NCBI RefSeq assembly: GCF_042242105.1
Contig: NC_092017.1
Coordinates: forward strand, 14,549,932-14,613,931
Reading direction: 5' to 3'
DNA: 64,000 bases
Source of the DNA: Pempheris klunzingeri
Taxonomy: Eukaryota > Chordata > Actinopteri > Acropomatiformes > Pempheridae
In this document: positions 1 to 12,157 of the stretch, one piece after another
Layout: each line of letters starts with the position of its first letter
How positions within the stretch are numbered: the stretch's first letter is position 1
Translations under genes and position numbers: made by a program
Notes under the pieces: generated by a model
Databases searched by the model: none
What the model saw: only the letters and a program-made list of their open reading frames with translations
Told to the model about the DNA's origin: nothing

Positions 1-1080
1 ATGCTGTGGACGCGGCCCCCTGCAGCGATGCCCCCACCTTTCCCCATTTCGTGGAAGTTGCTGGGTGAGAGGCAGCTGTCGTCCACCATGCTCATGGTAT
101 CCAGTGACAAATGCATTCGAGCGTCTAGGCCCTGCAATCGGAGGAAAGGGATTTAAGTGATGGACCAAAGGTGCAGCTCTAAATCGGGAATCACCTGGTT
201 AGCTTTTACGACTTCGTCGACCCCATGTAAAACCTGCTTATCCCCTTCAGAGCAGGGGGTTAAGAGTCTTGCCAGACTCACCAGAGGCTGCAGAATATAG
301 TCTGCTAAAGAGTCTTAGTCCATACTTTTGACTTTTCTATGATTGATCAGCATTAATGGCTGCAGCATTAGTATTATGAATATGAATTAAATGCAAAATT
401 TGCCTCAATTTTCACTTTTTATAGAATAAAGACAACATTTCTCATAAAAAAGTCGATCTAGAGCGTGTAAGTCAAAGCCTCTCGACTGGAATAAAAGAGA
501 TTTTATGATCTTGTCATTACACTGATAATGGTGCCTCCAATTTCTCTACATTTCTAGCATTTATGGCAACTACAAGTGTGACGTCTGCAGTTATGGACTG
601 TTTCTGTAAAGCAGTTCATTCACAGTTTACATAATTTTTGGATGAAGCAATGCTTGTCTCTAAAGAAAAAATTAGGCTTATGTGTTGGAGAAGATGTATT
701 TGCACAGAAAAGGTAAAAAAAATTAGATGAAAAAAAGCCTAAAATAGATAAATAAACAAAATAAGTAGGTATGTTAGTAAAGTTAATTGATTGGATTGGA
801 AGTGGAAGGATTGTCGGTAAAATCTATTCTGTCTTCTATTTGTGCTGCAGTGCTATAAGAATAAATGTGTAGAGTAGCAGGAGTGTTTGGAGTTTGGATG
901 AAAAGCATTTATTAGTTTAAAGAGCAGTTTAAAGACTCCATCCCAAGATCCACTATCCACTATCTTCTCCTACCTTTTTTGGACCCACACGTGTCCACTT
1001 TGCATGACAAGTTAACATAGTTGAAAGTCAGTGTCACTGAGAAGTGTGACAGCCATAAAACAACACCGTGGTAGAGCTTA
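1..1080. other. No gene recognised
   Basis: AT-rich from about 320 onward, short ORFs only, no family resemblance. The first 320 bases are GC richer and could be part of an exon or repeat, but I cannot support either. Confidence 0.5.
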
Positions 1081-1081
1081 C

Positions 1082-1222
1082 CTTGTGGAAGTAAATAAGT
1101 TGAACTGGTAAAGTTGCTGATGCCAGTGCTCCACCTGTTCCGCTCAGCAGCTCGCCCTCCAACTTCACTCTTCCCGGATCTGCAATGTGCACCGCTCGCA
1201 GTCACTCAGGCGGCTTTGCTTA
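1082..1222 (-). other. Possible first exons of an unidentified minus-strand gene
   Basis: On the minus strand ATGCAAG|gtaagc ends a possible exon at 1222. An acceptor (cattgcag) precedes 1184, and CACAAG|gtaagc ends the second exon at 1082. Joined, they read 35 codons from ATG without a stop (MQDPGRVKLEG...IYFHK). An in-frame TGA lies upstream near 1345, and a 7-codon uORF (ATGGCG...) precedes the ATG. The stretch 1225-1430 is GC richer, promoter-like. I do not recognise the peptide and find no third exon within the window. Confidence 0.2.
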
Positions 1223-1399
1223 CCTTGCATCTCCCTAAATGATTTCTGTAAGTAGCAAACAGTCCTGACAGAAACAATCCAATAAAGTGCAACTAAATCA
1301 ACCCAACCAGTGCAGTGGACGTTCACCAGCTGAGTTCAGACGCCATGCACGCCGGCTCAGAGAGGGGAATGGAAGTGGAGAAAGACAGGGAGGGAGAGG

Positions 1400-2155
1400 T
1401 GGACAAAGCTGAGTGGGCGTAGGAGGTGAAACGAGGGGATTAGTAGAGGGTTATTAATTGGAATCCTTCCCCTTTAAGAGTGATTGGCAGCTGTTTTCTG
1501 CTCAAGTAATTGTTTTAAATGTCATTTCCATTCACCGCCACAGGAGGAGGCCCAGGCTAATGAAGCCTGGACAAGACTTTCTTTCATAAATGTATTGTTG
1601 TAAAGACAAAAGACCCACTGAAAGTTTTCACTAAGCACACCCAGCCCCCCATCATGTGGAACTACACGAAAAAAGGACACTTTGAAATGATAACACATGT
1701 GGTTAAAAACTAATACCACCATAAGCGTATCGTCATGCAACAAGCTGATGTTGACCTATTGAATTTTAATATAATTCTTTTCTTCATAATGTAGATGTGA
1801 TTTATCCAAACTGGAAATGACTTTACTAAATAAGATGGTTTAAATTTCCCTCAAATATTTTTATTTTCTGTGAATTTCTTGTTCCGTGGTCTGTCCTCGT
1901 TCAGTTTCTGTTAAATGTGAATTACGTGCATACGTATGTAATATTTACAAAGGGGCATTTTCTTCATGATTTGACAAACCTTTTAAAAAACCTTATAGTT
2001 AGTAGTTTTTAGTATAGTTTTATAATTACAATACAGTAAGACCAGCTTGTTAATGTGGAGCAACTGGAAATGGTCACAAAGCTTTCTAATAGTGTATAAT
2101 TGTTCTGTTTACTGTGTGATTATTTTACATAAATGTGCTTTTTCCTGTGTGATAA
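1400..2155. other. Intergenic, nothing recognised
   Basis: No exon-like signals or repeat structure that I can name. Confidence 0.5.
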
Positions 2156-2156
2156 G

Positions 2157-2440
2157 AGATAAGATAACATAAGAGACACCGGGGAAATTCACTTGTTACA
2201 GCAGCAGAAAGTGAAGAGACAGAAAAGGTGCAGAAACAAAGCATCAGTAACAGAAGTAGTGCAAAACCAAGGGATATAAAGAATATAGAAATGAATACAA
2301 ATATAAATAGATAAAAGAAAAATATAAAATATATACGTGTGTGCATTGTACAGGAGGTGTATATTGCAAGTATTGCACAGGAGAAACAAAGTGCAGGTAG
2401 TGGCTATAATATTGTCATTGTTAGAGAATAACAACAACAG
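2157..2440 (-). mobile_element. LINE 3' tail, reverse orientation
   Basis: Read on the minus strand it is a pyrimidine- and TA-rich 3' region ending GAATTTCCCC followed by TTATCTTATCTCTTATC. This is the same kind of end as the plus-strand copy at 7590-7930, typical of fish L2/CR1-type LINE or LINE-mobilised tails. Confidence 0.5.
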
Positions 2441-2941
2441 ACATACTGTATCTTGTTTTTGATAAATGTTGAAGTACGATGTTGTGAAAGTTATGGGTGA
2501 GACGGTTTCTTCCAGATTCAGTTTAAATAAAGTAACATACAGCTTTAATCATAATTTAGTTCTGGGATGGCCTCGTGGTTTGAGATTGTTTAAAGCTTTC
2601 ATGAAATGGGTTCATGAAAGCTACTCATTATAACTCAGTTGGGCACACAGGAAAGAAACTGTTCCTCAGTCATAGAGATGAAGGAAACCCAACATGCAGT
2701 GATGATGCAGTGATGGACTCTGTCAGGGGCAAAAAATAAAAAGGGCCTCAGCTGTGTGTGCGGCCAAGATGTCATGATGCATTTATGGTGGAACAGTTCC
2801 AAACCAGTTTTATTTTAGGGCTCAGATTTAAATAATACCTACTATGCCTCTGTAATAAAAACATGGAGGGAACTATTTAACCATTTAGAGGCACATAGAG
2901 GCTAACCCATTTTTTTGTGTGTAGGGCAGCCTACATGATAC

Positions 2942-3095
2942 TGCATCATATTTTCTCCAATTTAAGGGCACCCATTAGTGCACTGCATCACCCTGGTGGG
3001 TCCTGCATCACATGTTTTCCAGTGGAAAGGCACCCTAGAGAACACTTTATCACATTTTCTTGGACACTGGGCCACCATAGAGGGCACTTTATCCA
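2942..3095 (+). repeat. Degenerate short tandem repeat, about three units
   Basis: Units beginning TGCATCATATTTT (2942), TGCATCACATGTTTT (3004) and TTTATCACATTTT (3046) share a following GG-CACC..AGAG segment. The first gap holds an extra 20 bp. Confidence 0.4.
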
Positions 3096-3465
3096 CTATA
3101 GGTGCACAGGAGGCTTTTTCACACGTCCCTTTGGATTTAAAGCTGCTGTGAACTGCTTTTAACAATGAAATGAAGACTATGTTTTAAAGTCAGACTATAA
3201 GACAAAGTTGGGGTTTGGGGCTCTGAATATTTGGATGATGTTTCTTTCTGTACTGAGCACAAAAGTTCTGGCAGCGTTAAACCGGTGGAAGTCACAAAGA
3301 TCAATGTTGATCCCAGTTTAGCGTCAAACATTAGCCATGACTAAAGACGCTAGAGAGATTTTCTGTGACTGCAAACATATCTACAGCTTAAGTTAAAGAA
3401 ACATTGTTTTAAATCCTGACAGCTGGTTCAGTTTACGTCTTATCTACCGGGAGACTGTACACATA

Positions 3466-5025
3466 CACTACCGTTCAAAAGTTTGGGGTCACCCAGACAA
3501 TTTTGTGTTTTCCATGAAAAGTCACACTTTTATTTATCAAATGAGTTGCAAAATGAATAGAAAATATAGTCAAGACATTGACAAGGTTAGAAATAATGAT
3601 TATTATTTGAAATAATAATTTTCTCCTTCAAACTTTGCTTTCGTCAAAGAATGCTCCATTTGCAGCAATTACAGCATTGCAGACCTTTGGCATTTTAGCT
3701 CTTAATTTGTTGAGGTAATCTGGAGAAATTGCACCCCACACTTCCAGAAGCCCCTCCCACAAGTTGGATTGGCTTGATGGGCACTTCTTGCGTACCATAC
3801 GGTCAAGCTGCTCCCACAACAGCTCAATGGGGTTGAGATCTGGTGACTGCGCTGGCCACTCCATTACAGATAGAATACCAGCTGCCTGCTTCTTCCCTAA
3901 ATAGTTCTTGCATAATTTGGAGGTGTGCTTTGGGTCATTGTCCTGTTGTAGGATGAAATTGGCTCCAATCAAGCGCTGTCCACAGGGTATGGCATGGCGT
4001 TGCAAAATGGAGTGATAGCCTTCCTTATTCAAAATCCCTTTTACCTTGTACAAATCTCCCACTTTACCAGCACCAAAGCAACCCCAGACCATCACATTAC
4101 CTCCACCATGCTTGACAGATGGCGTCAGGCACTCTTCCAGCATTTTTTCAGTTGTTCTGCGTCTCACAAATGTTCTTCTGTGTGATCCAAACACCTCAAA
4201 CTTCGATTCGTCTGTCCATAACACTTTTTTCCAATTTTCCTCTGTCCAATGTCTGTGTTGTTTTGCCCATATTAATCTTTTCCTTTTATTGGCCAGTCTC
4301 AGATATGGCTTTTTCTTTGCCACTCTGCCCTGAAGGCCAGCATCCCGGCGTCGCCTCTTCACTGTAGACGTTGACACTGGCGTTTTGCGGGTACTATTTA
4401 ATGAAGCTGCCAGTTGAGGACCTGTGAGGCGTCTATTTCTCAAACTAGAGACTCTAATGTACTTGTCTTCTTGCTCAGTTGTGCAGCGGGGCCTCCCACT
4501 TCTCTTTCTACTCTGGTTAGAGCCTGTTTGTGCTGTTCTCTGAAGGGAGTAGTACACACCGTTGTATAAAAAGAACAAGAATAGACTGTCGAGTTTCACA
4601 TGAAAGTTCTCTTTTTCTGGCCATTTTGAGAGTTTAATCGAACCCACAAATGTGATGCTCCAGATACTCAACTAGCTCAAAGGAAGGTCAGTTTTATAGC
4701 TTCTCTAACCAGCTAAACTGTTTTCAGCTGTGCTAACATAATTGCACATGGGTTTTCTAATCATCCATTAGCCTTCTAACGCAATTAGCAAACACAATGT
4801 ACCATTAGAACACTGGAGTGATGGTTGCTGGAAATGGGCCTCTATACACCTATGTAGATATTGCATTAAAAACCAGACATTTGCAGCTAGAATAGTCATT
4901 TACCACATTAACAATGTATAGAGTGTATTTCTGATTAGTTTAATGTTATCTTCATTGAAAAAACAGTGCTTTTCTTTCAAAAATAAGGAAATTTCTAAGT
5001 GACCCCAAACTTTTGACCAGTAGTG
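3466..5025 (-). mobile_element. Tc1/mariner element with DD38E spacing (Intruder-like), near full length
   Basis: Flanked by TA at 3464-3465 and 5026-5027. The termini CACTACCGTTCAAAAG and, inverted, CACTACTGGTCAAAAG both continue into TTTGGGGTCAC. The transposase lies on the minus strand, 4671 to 3628. The catalytic triad is present: Asp154 (LWTDES), Asp244 (QQDNDPKHTS) and Glu283 (SPDLNPIE), with 38 residues between the last two, the spacing reported for the Intruder group (family knowledge). No ATG opens this long frame: the natural ATG (4624-4622, MARKRELS) is in another frame that stops after about 35 codons. The N-terminal helix-turn-helix region is therefore deleted or frameshifted and the copy should be inactive. 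Confidence 0.9.
3628..4671 (-). pseudogene. Tc1-type transposase, N-terminus damaged
   Basis: 347 open codons, GRPR-type hook then HTH (about 66-120) and complete DDE domain (about 148-345). The frame begins at a non-ATG codon. The true start frame (ATG 4624) is out of register from about 4570, where part of the first HTH is lost. The first in-frame ATG is internal (codon 177), so no full transposase can be made. Confidence 0.85.
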
Positions 5026-5027
5026 TA

Positions 5028-5958
5028 TGTTAAACTGTTAAAAGCAAACCTGGGGTACATTTCAGGATGTCCAGTCTGCACTGATTGCTGAATGTTTTAA
5101 CCTCTTCAGTACTACTGACAGTAGGACAGAAACCCACACTGTACAGCAAAACTGACTTAAAAAAAGATTAGAATTTTCCTGATGTCGCCACAGAGAACAA
5201 ATATATCTAGTAGAATTTTGGGCAAACATAAAAGTCCATTAAATGATGCAAGACATCTGGAATATTTCCAAATGTTAAAATGGGGAATTAATAGTCCATG
5301 TATCTATTCTATAGTAGCTAGTTGGCCTGATGGCTGGATGTTAAGTCGTTTAATAAACTAACTGTAACACTTATGTACAACATGTTTGAACTCAGTGGTG
5401 TCCAGATTTCATTAGGTCAAGCTTTTAATACCAATAATCAAATATCTATAATATATCAATAACAGATGGACTAACATCATGAATAGTCATCAACAGTTCA
5501 GACCAGCAAACCAGAGTGTAGCACAATAACACTGTTTTGCTTCACAAACGTCCAAATGCTCAAACGGAATCACAAGTCTGTTTGCAAAATGACTCTCACT
5601 GCCATCAACAATAGCCTACGGTGCTCGTTTATCCCCTTATGATTTGGTTAATACATTTTCGTCCTTCCACTGTTTCTCTGTTATCCTAATGGAGCATAAA
5701 TTGGTTAAGAAGGAGCAGTGTAGTTATCAAGCTGCTTAGTTTTATCAGATGACAATGTAAGTCCCCCTGATCCTATTAGAGGTAAAAGAAGCTGACGTGT
5801 AAATGCACAGTGTCAGCTTACTGGGGGAGGTGGAGAGAGACAGGCAAGAGACTGGGGAAGAAGACACGCAGAAAGGGTGAGGTGGTGGTGGTGGTGGTGT
5901 AACGCGGGGGCGAATTCATGTGATTCTCTATCATGCAAAAGAACGCACAAACACTTAC
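5028..5958. other. Intergenic, nothing recognised
   Basis: AT-rich single-copy-looking DNA with no exon signals; a short (GGT)n run lies at about 5881-5899. Confidence 0.5.
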
Positions 5959-5969
5959 ACGCGCGCGCA

Positions 5970-6037
<68 letters not shown>
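5959..6037 (+). repeat. (CG)n/(CA)n dinucleotide microsatellite
   Basis: An alternating purine-pyrimidine tract: a CG-rich start (GCGCGCGCACGCG) followed by about 32 CA units. Confidence 0.98.
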
Positions 6038-6039
<2 letters not shown>

Positions 6040-6040
<1 letters not shown>

Positions 6041-7585
6041 CACTCAGCTGTGATTGGCTCAGCTGCATTGCATGCTCTATGGGCCCCACATGTGAAAGAT
6101 CTGGATAATTTTAAACCCAGTGGCTTTCACCACTGACAAATTTTCAGTGGGATGAACAGTGCTCTGTCTCCAAAACAGTATCCAGTTTTCTTTATACCTC
6201 AATGTTTCACACTACAAGCACAAAATGGTAAAGCGTTGCCAGCTACATTGACGCCAAGTCACTTTTGAAGTGTCACTCAAGCGCTAGTCGACATGGTTGT
6301 TTCAGCACTGAAAATGACTTGTAGGTCATGACTTTGTCGCTTTAAGTGTGAACATAGCATTATTCTGCATTCACATGATGTTGACAGAATGAGGAGAACA
6401 GGAAAACCTCCAATTATTCCAGGTTGCGAGTGTTCACATGCAGTTACCCCACTGCTGGCCATCTAGTCACTTCATTTAAATAGCCTAAATTATCTACATT
6501 TGTGGTTTTACGTAGGAGCAAAATCAGATACGTACAAACTTTGTATAGCTGCTTTTAGATCAAGTTAATTGATTGTATAAGTGTTCTTTTTGTATTCAGC
6601 CTTGGGACCACAGCCAATGAAGCATATTCAGCTTGAACCTTTTACACTGGAATTGAGTTTGAAAGTAATTTTGGTTGGTAAGTCAATGCGCCTGTCTGTC
6701 AAGCACCTCTAATGTCAGACTTTAACAATGAGACAGTTGGCTGCTCTTAACCTTATTTACCTAATCAAATTACGACTGCCCCCCCCAGCAGTAAACTACA
6801 CTATGCACCAGGGCTTTTCAACTTCGACAGCAAGTGGGACAAATAGATAAATCAGTGGATGTTAATAATACTAATACAAATAACTTCATGGATTAAACTA
6901 GTCAAACCAGTGCATCCCTTTTCTTTCACTTTAGTGGTAATATTATTTATATTATTAGTAGTTATATTATTATCAATACATTATGATGATTAAAAAAAGA
7001 AAAGCTATGGTTACGAGGCTTGATACACAAGTACAAAAAGCTACATTTACAAAAATGTAGGAGAAATGGGATGTTTTCCTTACAGGTCCAGCCAGCTTTG
7101 CATTTCACATTATCATTACTGCAGCCACCGTCATCTGAGTCAAGTTTTGAAAAGTGTAACCACACTTGTGTGAAGCAAACCAATTGCACCTCCCTGACTC
7201 CCCTGTGTTGGAATCGAATAAGCAGCAGTAATGGCGTAGCCTTTCTCTCCAACGTATACTCCAGACTTCTCTGTCAGCCAGATGCGCTCTCAGATACCGA
7301 AATGTGGCAACAATCGATTTAATCTGAACTGGTATTTGGTAGTGCCAATGTAATTTGGTTGTTTCCCTTAAAAGTTACCCTATAGCACACACATGCTTGT
7401 TGGTTTTGTAGGCAGCCTCTGGGGGGCCAAAGAAAATTTCAAAAAGGCTGCTGGCCACTAGTCGAATAAGCAAACAATAAACATAGAGGCATCATAATTA
7501 GATTCATCCTCACCCTAACTGATGACTATCTGCAGCAAAATATCATCTGTTCTTACAGTATATTGTGACAAATCCACTTAATTAG
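6040..7585. other. Intergenic, nothing recognised
   Basis: Only short ORFs, no splice-supported exons seen. A C-run lies at about 6780-6786. Confidence 0.5.
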
Positions 7586-7589
7586 GACT

Positions 7590-7930
7590 TTTGGGGAATT
7601 GTGTTGCCCCCAGCACAGTTGATCCTCATGGCTGTGATACAATATTTAAAATGCCAAAGGAACAAGTGCAATATTTCATATATATTTATATATTTATATT
7701 TTCCCCCATGTGCAATAGCCTTTCTATCACCTCATTCTTTCACCATACATTATTATTATTTTTTTTTTGTATATACTGTACATGCAAACATACATATATT
7801 TTATATTTTTTATTCCCTTTCTTGTATGTGTGAACTGTATCCTGTATGTGTGAATCAGAACTGCTGATGACTTGAAATTTCCCCATTGTGGGATAAATAA
7901 AGGAATATCTATCTATCTATCTATCTATCT
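7590..7930 (+). mobile_element. LINE 3' tail ending in (TATC)n
   Basis: A pyrimidine/TA-rich 3' region leads to AATTTCCCCATTGTGGG, ATAAATAAAGG and a TATC tetramer tail (7906-7930). This is a well-known end of fish LINEs or their derivatives; no reverse transcriptase is attached. Confidence 0.6.
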
Positions 7931-8154
7931 AACAATAAAAGCAGACAGTGATGGACATGTACCTCCACAAGCATGACCAGTGTTGCTAACTGGTCAGCGT
8001 TAAAACACTGGCCAATCCATGACGCACACAGACTGTGCTGAACCTGATCTACTTACTTACTGAACAGTGTGTTCTCGGCTAAACATATTTAACATAGATC
8101 TTCAGGCATTTTTAGTAAGAAGCAACCCTATTTACTCCTGGTCAGGACGTAGGT

Positions 8155-8680
8155 TTAAATTTATTTATTAATTTATTTATTTAACAGGGACGGCACACAT
8201 TAATGAACATTTCTGTAAATGTGCCAGTATTAGCGTAAGGAAGCTATTTTTCAACTGTTGTCCCTGGGCAAGGTGTAAAATGCCAGCAGTTCACATTCAT
8301 ATACATAGTAGACACAATTAACCTTTAAAATATTAACAAAACATCTAGACAGACAATGGTGCATGGGCAGGTGATCACAAAATGAGGGGACATGAAAACA
8401 GAAGAAGACATGGGAGACGACCTGCAGGGCTCTAGTGTGGACAGTGTTGATGCGATTTCAGCCAGTTTTTAAGTTCAGTCTTGAAAATGTTGTATGTGGG
8501 GCATTCTCTTATGGGAAGGGGTATGCTGTTCCAAATATTACCGCCCCTGACTGAAAGAACAGATTGTCCAAAGGTGGTCCGTCTGTAGGGCACGTCACAG
8601 TCTCCTCTGACCATAGACCGAGTGGCTCTGCCAGCAGCACGTTTTGTTTTAATGCAAACACAAATCAACTAGTTAAGCAT
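8155..8680 (-). mobile_element. Non-LTR retrotransposon fragment with C-terminal end of reverse transcriptase protein
   Basis: The minus strand at 8432-8668 reads RTTFGQSVLSVRGGNIWNSIP then IFKTELKNWL and a stop, the familiar C-terminal end of many fish LINE RT proteins. The rest (8155-8431) is its 3' UTR with a TTTATT-rich end. 5' truncated. Confidence 0.6.
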
Positions 8681-8699
8681 CAATTCAACAAACAAACAT

Positions 8700-9525
8700 C
8701 AATAAACTGTTGGCTACCGTGTGCTTAGACCTAGTTTAAGTAAAAGTACATCATTTACATCGAGATGCAACTGGTCACTCAAGTCTCAAGTTTCTGCTCT
8801 GTTGAAGAAATTATGTGGCATAAAGTCTAGAAGACAAAATGTTTTATACCGTTTTGATTCTGTTATTCCTTTTCAAACAACTATCACTGTGAATAACTGA
8901 GTAAAAAATGAGTAACATGTATTATTGGTAATCTGAATTTCCTACATTTACTCCTACAAGTACTGTACTAAAGCTACTGTACTTGTATTTGATTTTTTTC
9001 AAATCTATGCTACTTTCAGAGAGAAATGTACTTTTTACTCCATTGTAGTTTTCTGACAGTTGCAGTTCAAAGTAATATTAGTTGTTAGGAGCTCAGCCAA
9101 AGAGTAATTTCTCCTCTAAACTTATTACATGCTTTGATTTAAATGTGAGCTGTCAAATACAATAAAACTGAAATACTGTTCAAGCACCAGAGAGGTAAAA
9201 ATATCCAAAATTTAACAAAAAAATGTCCTTCTTTTTTAAAAAAAATCTTCCTTCCTGTAAATCATCTCATGGCCCCTCAGATCCATTTTCTGACCCCAGT
9301 GTTGGCAACAACTGCCTTTTTATAAACTAGTTAAAACTAGACTACACAGTTATACTCACACATTGATGCAGCAGCATTAACAATCTGGGTAATGTCATAA
9401 ATATTTTTTCTGCAGAACCAATACTTATAGTATATTAAGCTAATATTACTTCACATATTTTTACACTGTTCTGTTGGTAATTTTACTCAAGTAAAGGATC
9501 TGAATATTTCTTCTAGTCTAGTTTA
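8700..9525 (+). repeat. Degenerate fish repeat with ACTTTTACT/AAGTAAAG words
   Basis: Contains TACTTTCAGAGAG, GTACTTTTTACTCC and, at the far end, TACTCAAGTAAAGGATCTGAATA. The same words recur at 56040-56820 and 58730-58860. Class unassigned. Confidence 0.45.
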
Positions 9526-9529
9526 AAGT

Positions 9530-10845
9530 GAGGAGATGATGAGGAGTCTTTAGTCCTGTACCAAATATCAGGCTGGTCCATGCAATAGCTTTTAAAATAT
9601 TGTCTTTACAGCACTACAGCGACGAGGTGAGGCCCTTCAGGGCCCACAAGAAAAATCTGGGGAATGGAAGAAGAAAATAAAAAATCAATGTTTTATATGC
9701 TTCTTCATCATTTTTATCATTTTTGTGAAATATTGGATAATTGTACCTTTTTCGAACAGTTATGTAAAGGATAATGCCAGACGAGGTGTCCATTATCATA
9801 TATCAATGGACGACATTGAGGCAGAGAACCATTCAACGCTCTGTGGAGTCCATTAACTCCAGATAATGGACACCTCAAAAGACATTATTAAATGCATCAT
9901 AAAAATACTCAGGTAAAATACTTAAGTGCAGTACAGATATTTCCATGAACTTCCTTCTGTTTTTATTCTCATTCAGATTCATAGCCTTATCATCTCGAAG
10001 TGGTGAGTAAAATGTATCATGACCAACAGTCATAATGGACATAAGAATAACATTCAGGTTTACATAAAACAAAACAGAATTTCCCTTAAAGGGCACCAAC
10101 TGTTCTAGTTGTACAGGGTGGTGATCTTGCTTTTGATGGGTTATAGTTTCTGAGCTTGAGGGAATCATCTCTTTAAGGTTAAGCAGCTGCAAAGAGGGTA
10201 GAGCTACACTTTTCTACGAAGAGCGTCTTATGTTTAATACCTATATTGGCTCAGTGATCCGGGGTGCTTTAGGTCCTTGAACTAAGACTTTCTGAAGTGA
10301 CCTACTTAAGTGTGGTTAGTCTACACCGCCCCAACTGTCAGGTGTCACAGTGGCTGGACTGCAACGGATGTTAGAAAGTGTTTAGATGACACACAAGGGT
10401 ATTTGTTTTTTGTATGTCAGTGTACTTGCTGTACTTATACTGTACTGTTGCACGGTGTTTGAGAAAAAAAAAATCTAAATGACAAAAATACATTAGAGTA
10501 TAAATCATAAAGAGAAATGTCAGGTATTGTGCAATAATATGCCAGCTCACCCAGCAATAACTACATTGGTAGAAAGGTGCTGTTTACATGTCTGTGTGCA
10601 CACATCTGCACAGAGTTTTTTTTGTTTATTTTGCCTGGCAAAGCATACAGGTCATAGGCTTCAGCCAAAGGATTTACAGCCAAATATTAAATATTATATT
10701 ATTAATATTATTAAAATATTATTAAATAATATTTTTGTCACCCACAACCCATAGAAACTGTTTGTAAAGGGACAGGCACGTTCAAAAAAAAGAATACTTT
10801 GCAGGCAATTAGACCAATCACCATCTAACACTGGTTAACTTCAAC
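9530..10845. other. Intergenic, nothing recognised
   Basis: No exon-like signals. A TATTA-rich palindromic patch lies at about 10685-10735. Confidence 0.5.
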
Positions 10846-10849
10846 CAAT

Positions 10850-12155
10850 CAATTTCGGCCCACTCTTCTTTGCAGAATTGTCTTAATTCAGCCACATTGG
10901 AGGGTTTTCGAGCATGGATGGCCTGTTTAAGGTCATGCCACAGCATCTCAATTGGATTTAAGTCCGGACTTGGACTAGGTCACTCCAAAACCTTTATTTT
11001 GTTTTTTTTTTAGCTATTCAGAGGTGGACTTGCTGGTGTGCTTCAGATCATTGTCCTGCTGCATAACCCAAGTGCGCTTGTGCTTAAGGTCACGAATTGA
11101 TGGCCGGACATTCTCCTTCAGGATTTTCTGGTAGAGAGCAGAATTCATGGTTCCATCAATTATGGCAAGTTGTCCAGGTCCTGAAGCAGCAAAGCAGCCC
11201 CAGACCATCACACTGCACCATGTTTGACTGTCGGTATGATGTTCTTTTTCCCAAATGTTGTGTTAGTTTTATGCCAGATGTAACGGGACGCACACCTTCC
11301 AAAAAGTTCCACTTTTGTCTCGTCAGTCCACAGAATATTTTCCCAAAAGTGTGGGGGATCATCAAGATGATTTTTTAGCAAGTGTGAGATGTGCCTTTGT
11401 GTTCTCTTAGGTCAGCAGTGGTTTTCTCCTTGGAACTCTGCCATGGAGGCCATTTTTGCCCAGTGTCTTTCTTACTGTTGAATCATGGACACTGACCTTA
11501 ACTGAGGCAAGTGAGGCCTGCAGTGCTTTAGATGTTGTTTGGGGTTCTTTTGTGACCTCCTGCATGAGATGTTGATGCACTCTTGGAGTCAGTTTGGTAG
11601 GCCGGTAGCCGTGGGAAGGTTCACCACTGCTCCATGTTTTCTCCATTCGGGGAAAATGGCTCTCACTGTTGTTCGCTGGAGTCCCAAAGCCTTAGAAATG
11701 GCTTTGTAACCCTTTCCAGACTGATAGATGTCAATAACTTTGTTTCTTGTCTGTTCTTGAATTGCTTTAGATCGGGGATGTGTTGCATTTTGAGATCTTT
11801 CAGCCTACTTCATGTTGTCTATTTAAGTGATTTCTTGATTGTACAGCTCTGGCAGTAATCAGGCCTGGGGTGTGGCTAGTGAAATTGAACTCAGCTTTCA
11901 AACATGTGGTTAATCACAGTTAATTCATGATTTAACAGGGAGGGGGCAATTTCTTTTTCACATAGGGCCAGGTTGGTTTGGATAGCTTTTTTCCCTTAGT
12001 AAATGAAATCATCATTTAAAAACTGCTTTTTGTGTTTACTCAGGTCATCTATGTCTGATATTAAAATTGGTTTGATGATCTGAAACATGTAAGTGTGACA
12101 ATAAAGCAAAAACAGAAGAAATCTGTAAGGGGGCAAATACTTTTTCACACCACTG
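10850..12155 (-). mobile_element. Tc1-like element relic lacking its left end
   Basis: The right terminus (inverted: CAGTGGTGTGAAAAAGTATT) abuts TA at 12156-12157; no matching left terminus is found near 10800-10850. The minus strand carries transposase pieces in shifted frames: HLMQEVTKEPQTTSKALQ (about 11500), MVWGCFAASGPGQLAIIDGT (about 11200) and QQDNDLKHTSKS (about 11030). The D-D-P motif has P changed to L, and several frameshifts and stops are present. Confidence 0.8.
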
Positions 12156-12157
12156 TA

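Noticed and set aside
3628-4671. A 347-codon open frame as a functional host gene or active transposase
   Set aside because: It has Tc1 transposase motifs inside TA-flanked inverted repeats, starts at a non-ATG codon, and its real start frame is shifted.
5813-6136. Frames across the CA repeat at 6 kb
   Set aside because: All are dipeptide repeats from the microsatellite.
9875-10192. 105-codon minus frame in the intergenic desert
   Set aside because: AT-rich, no recognisable domain, no splice sites and no start context.
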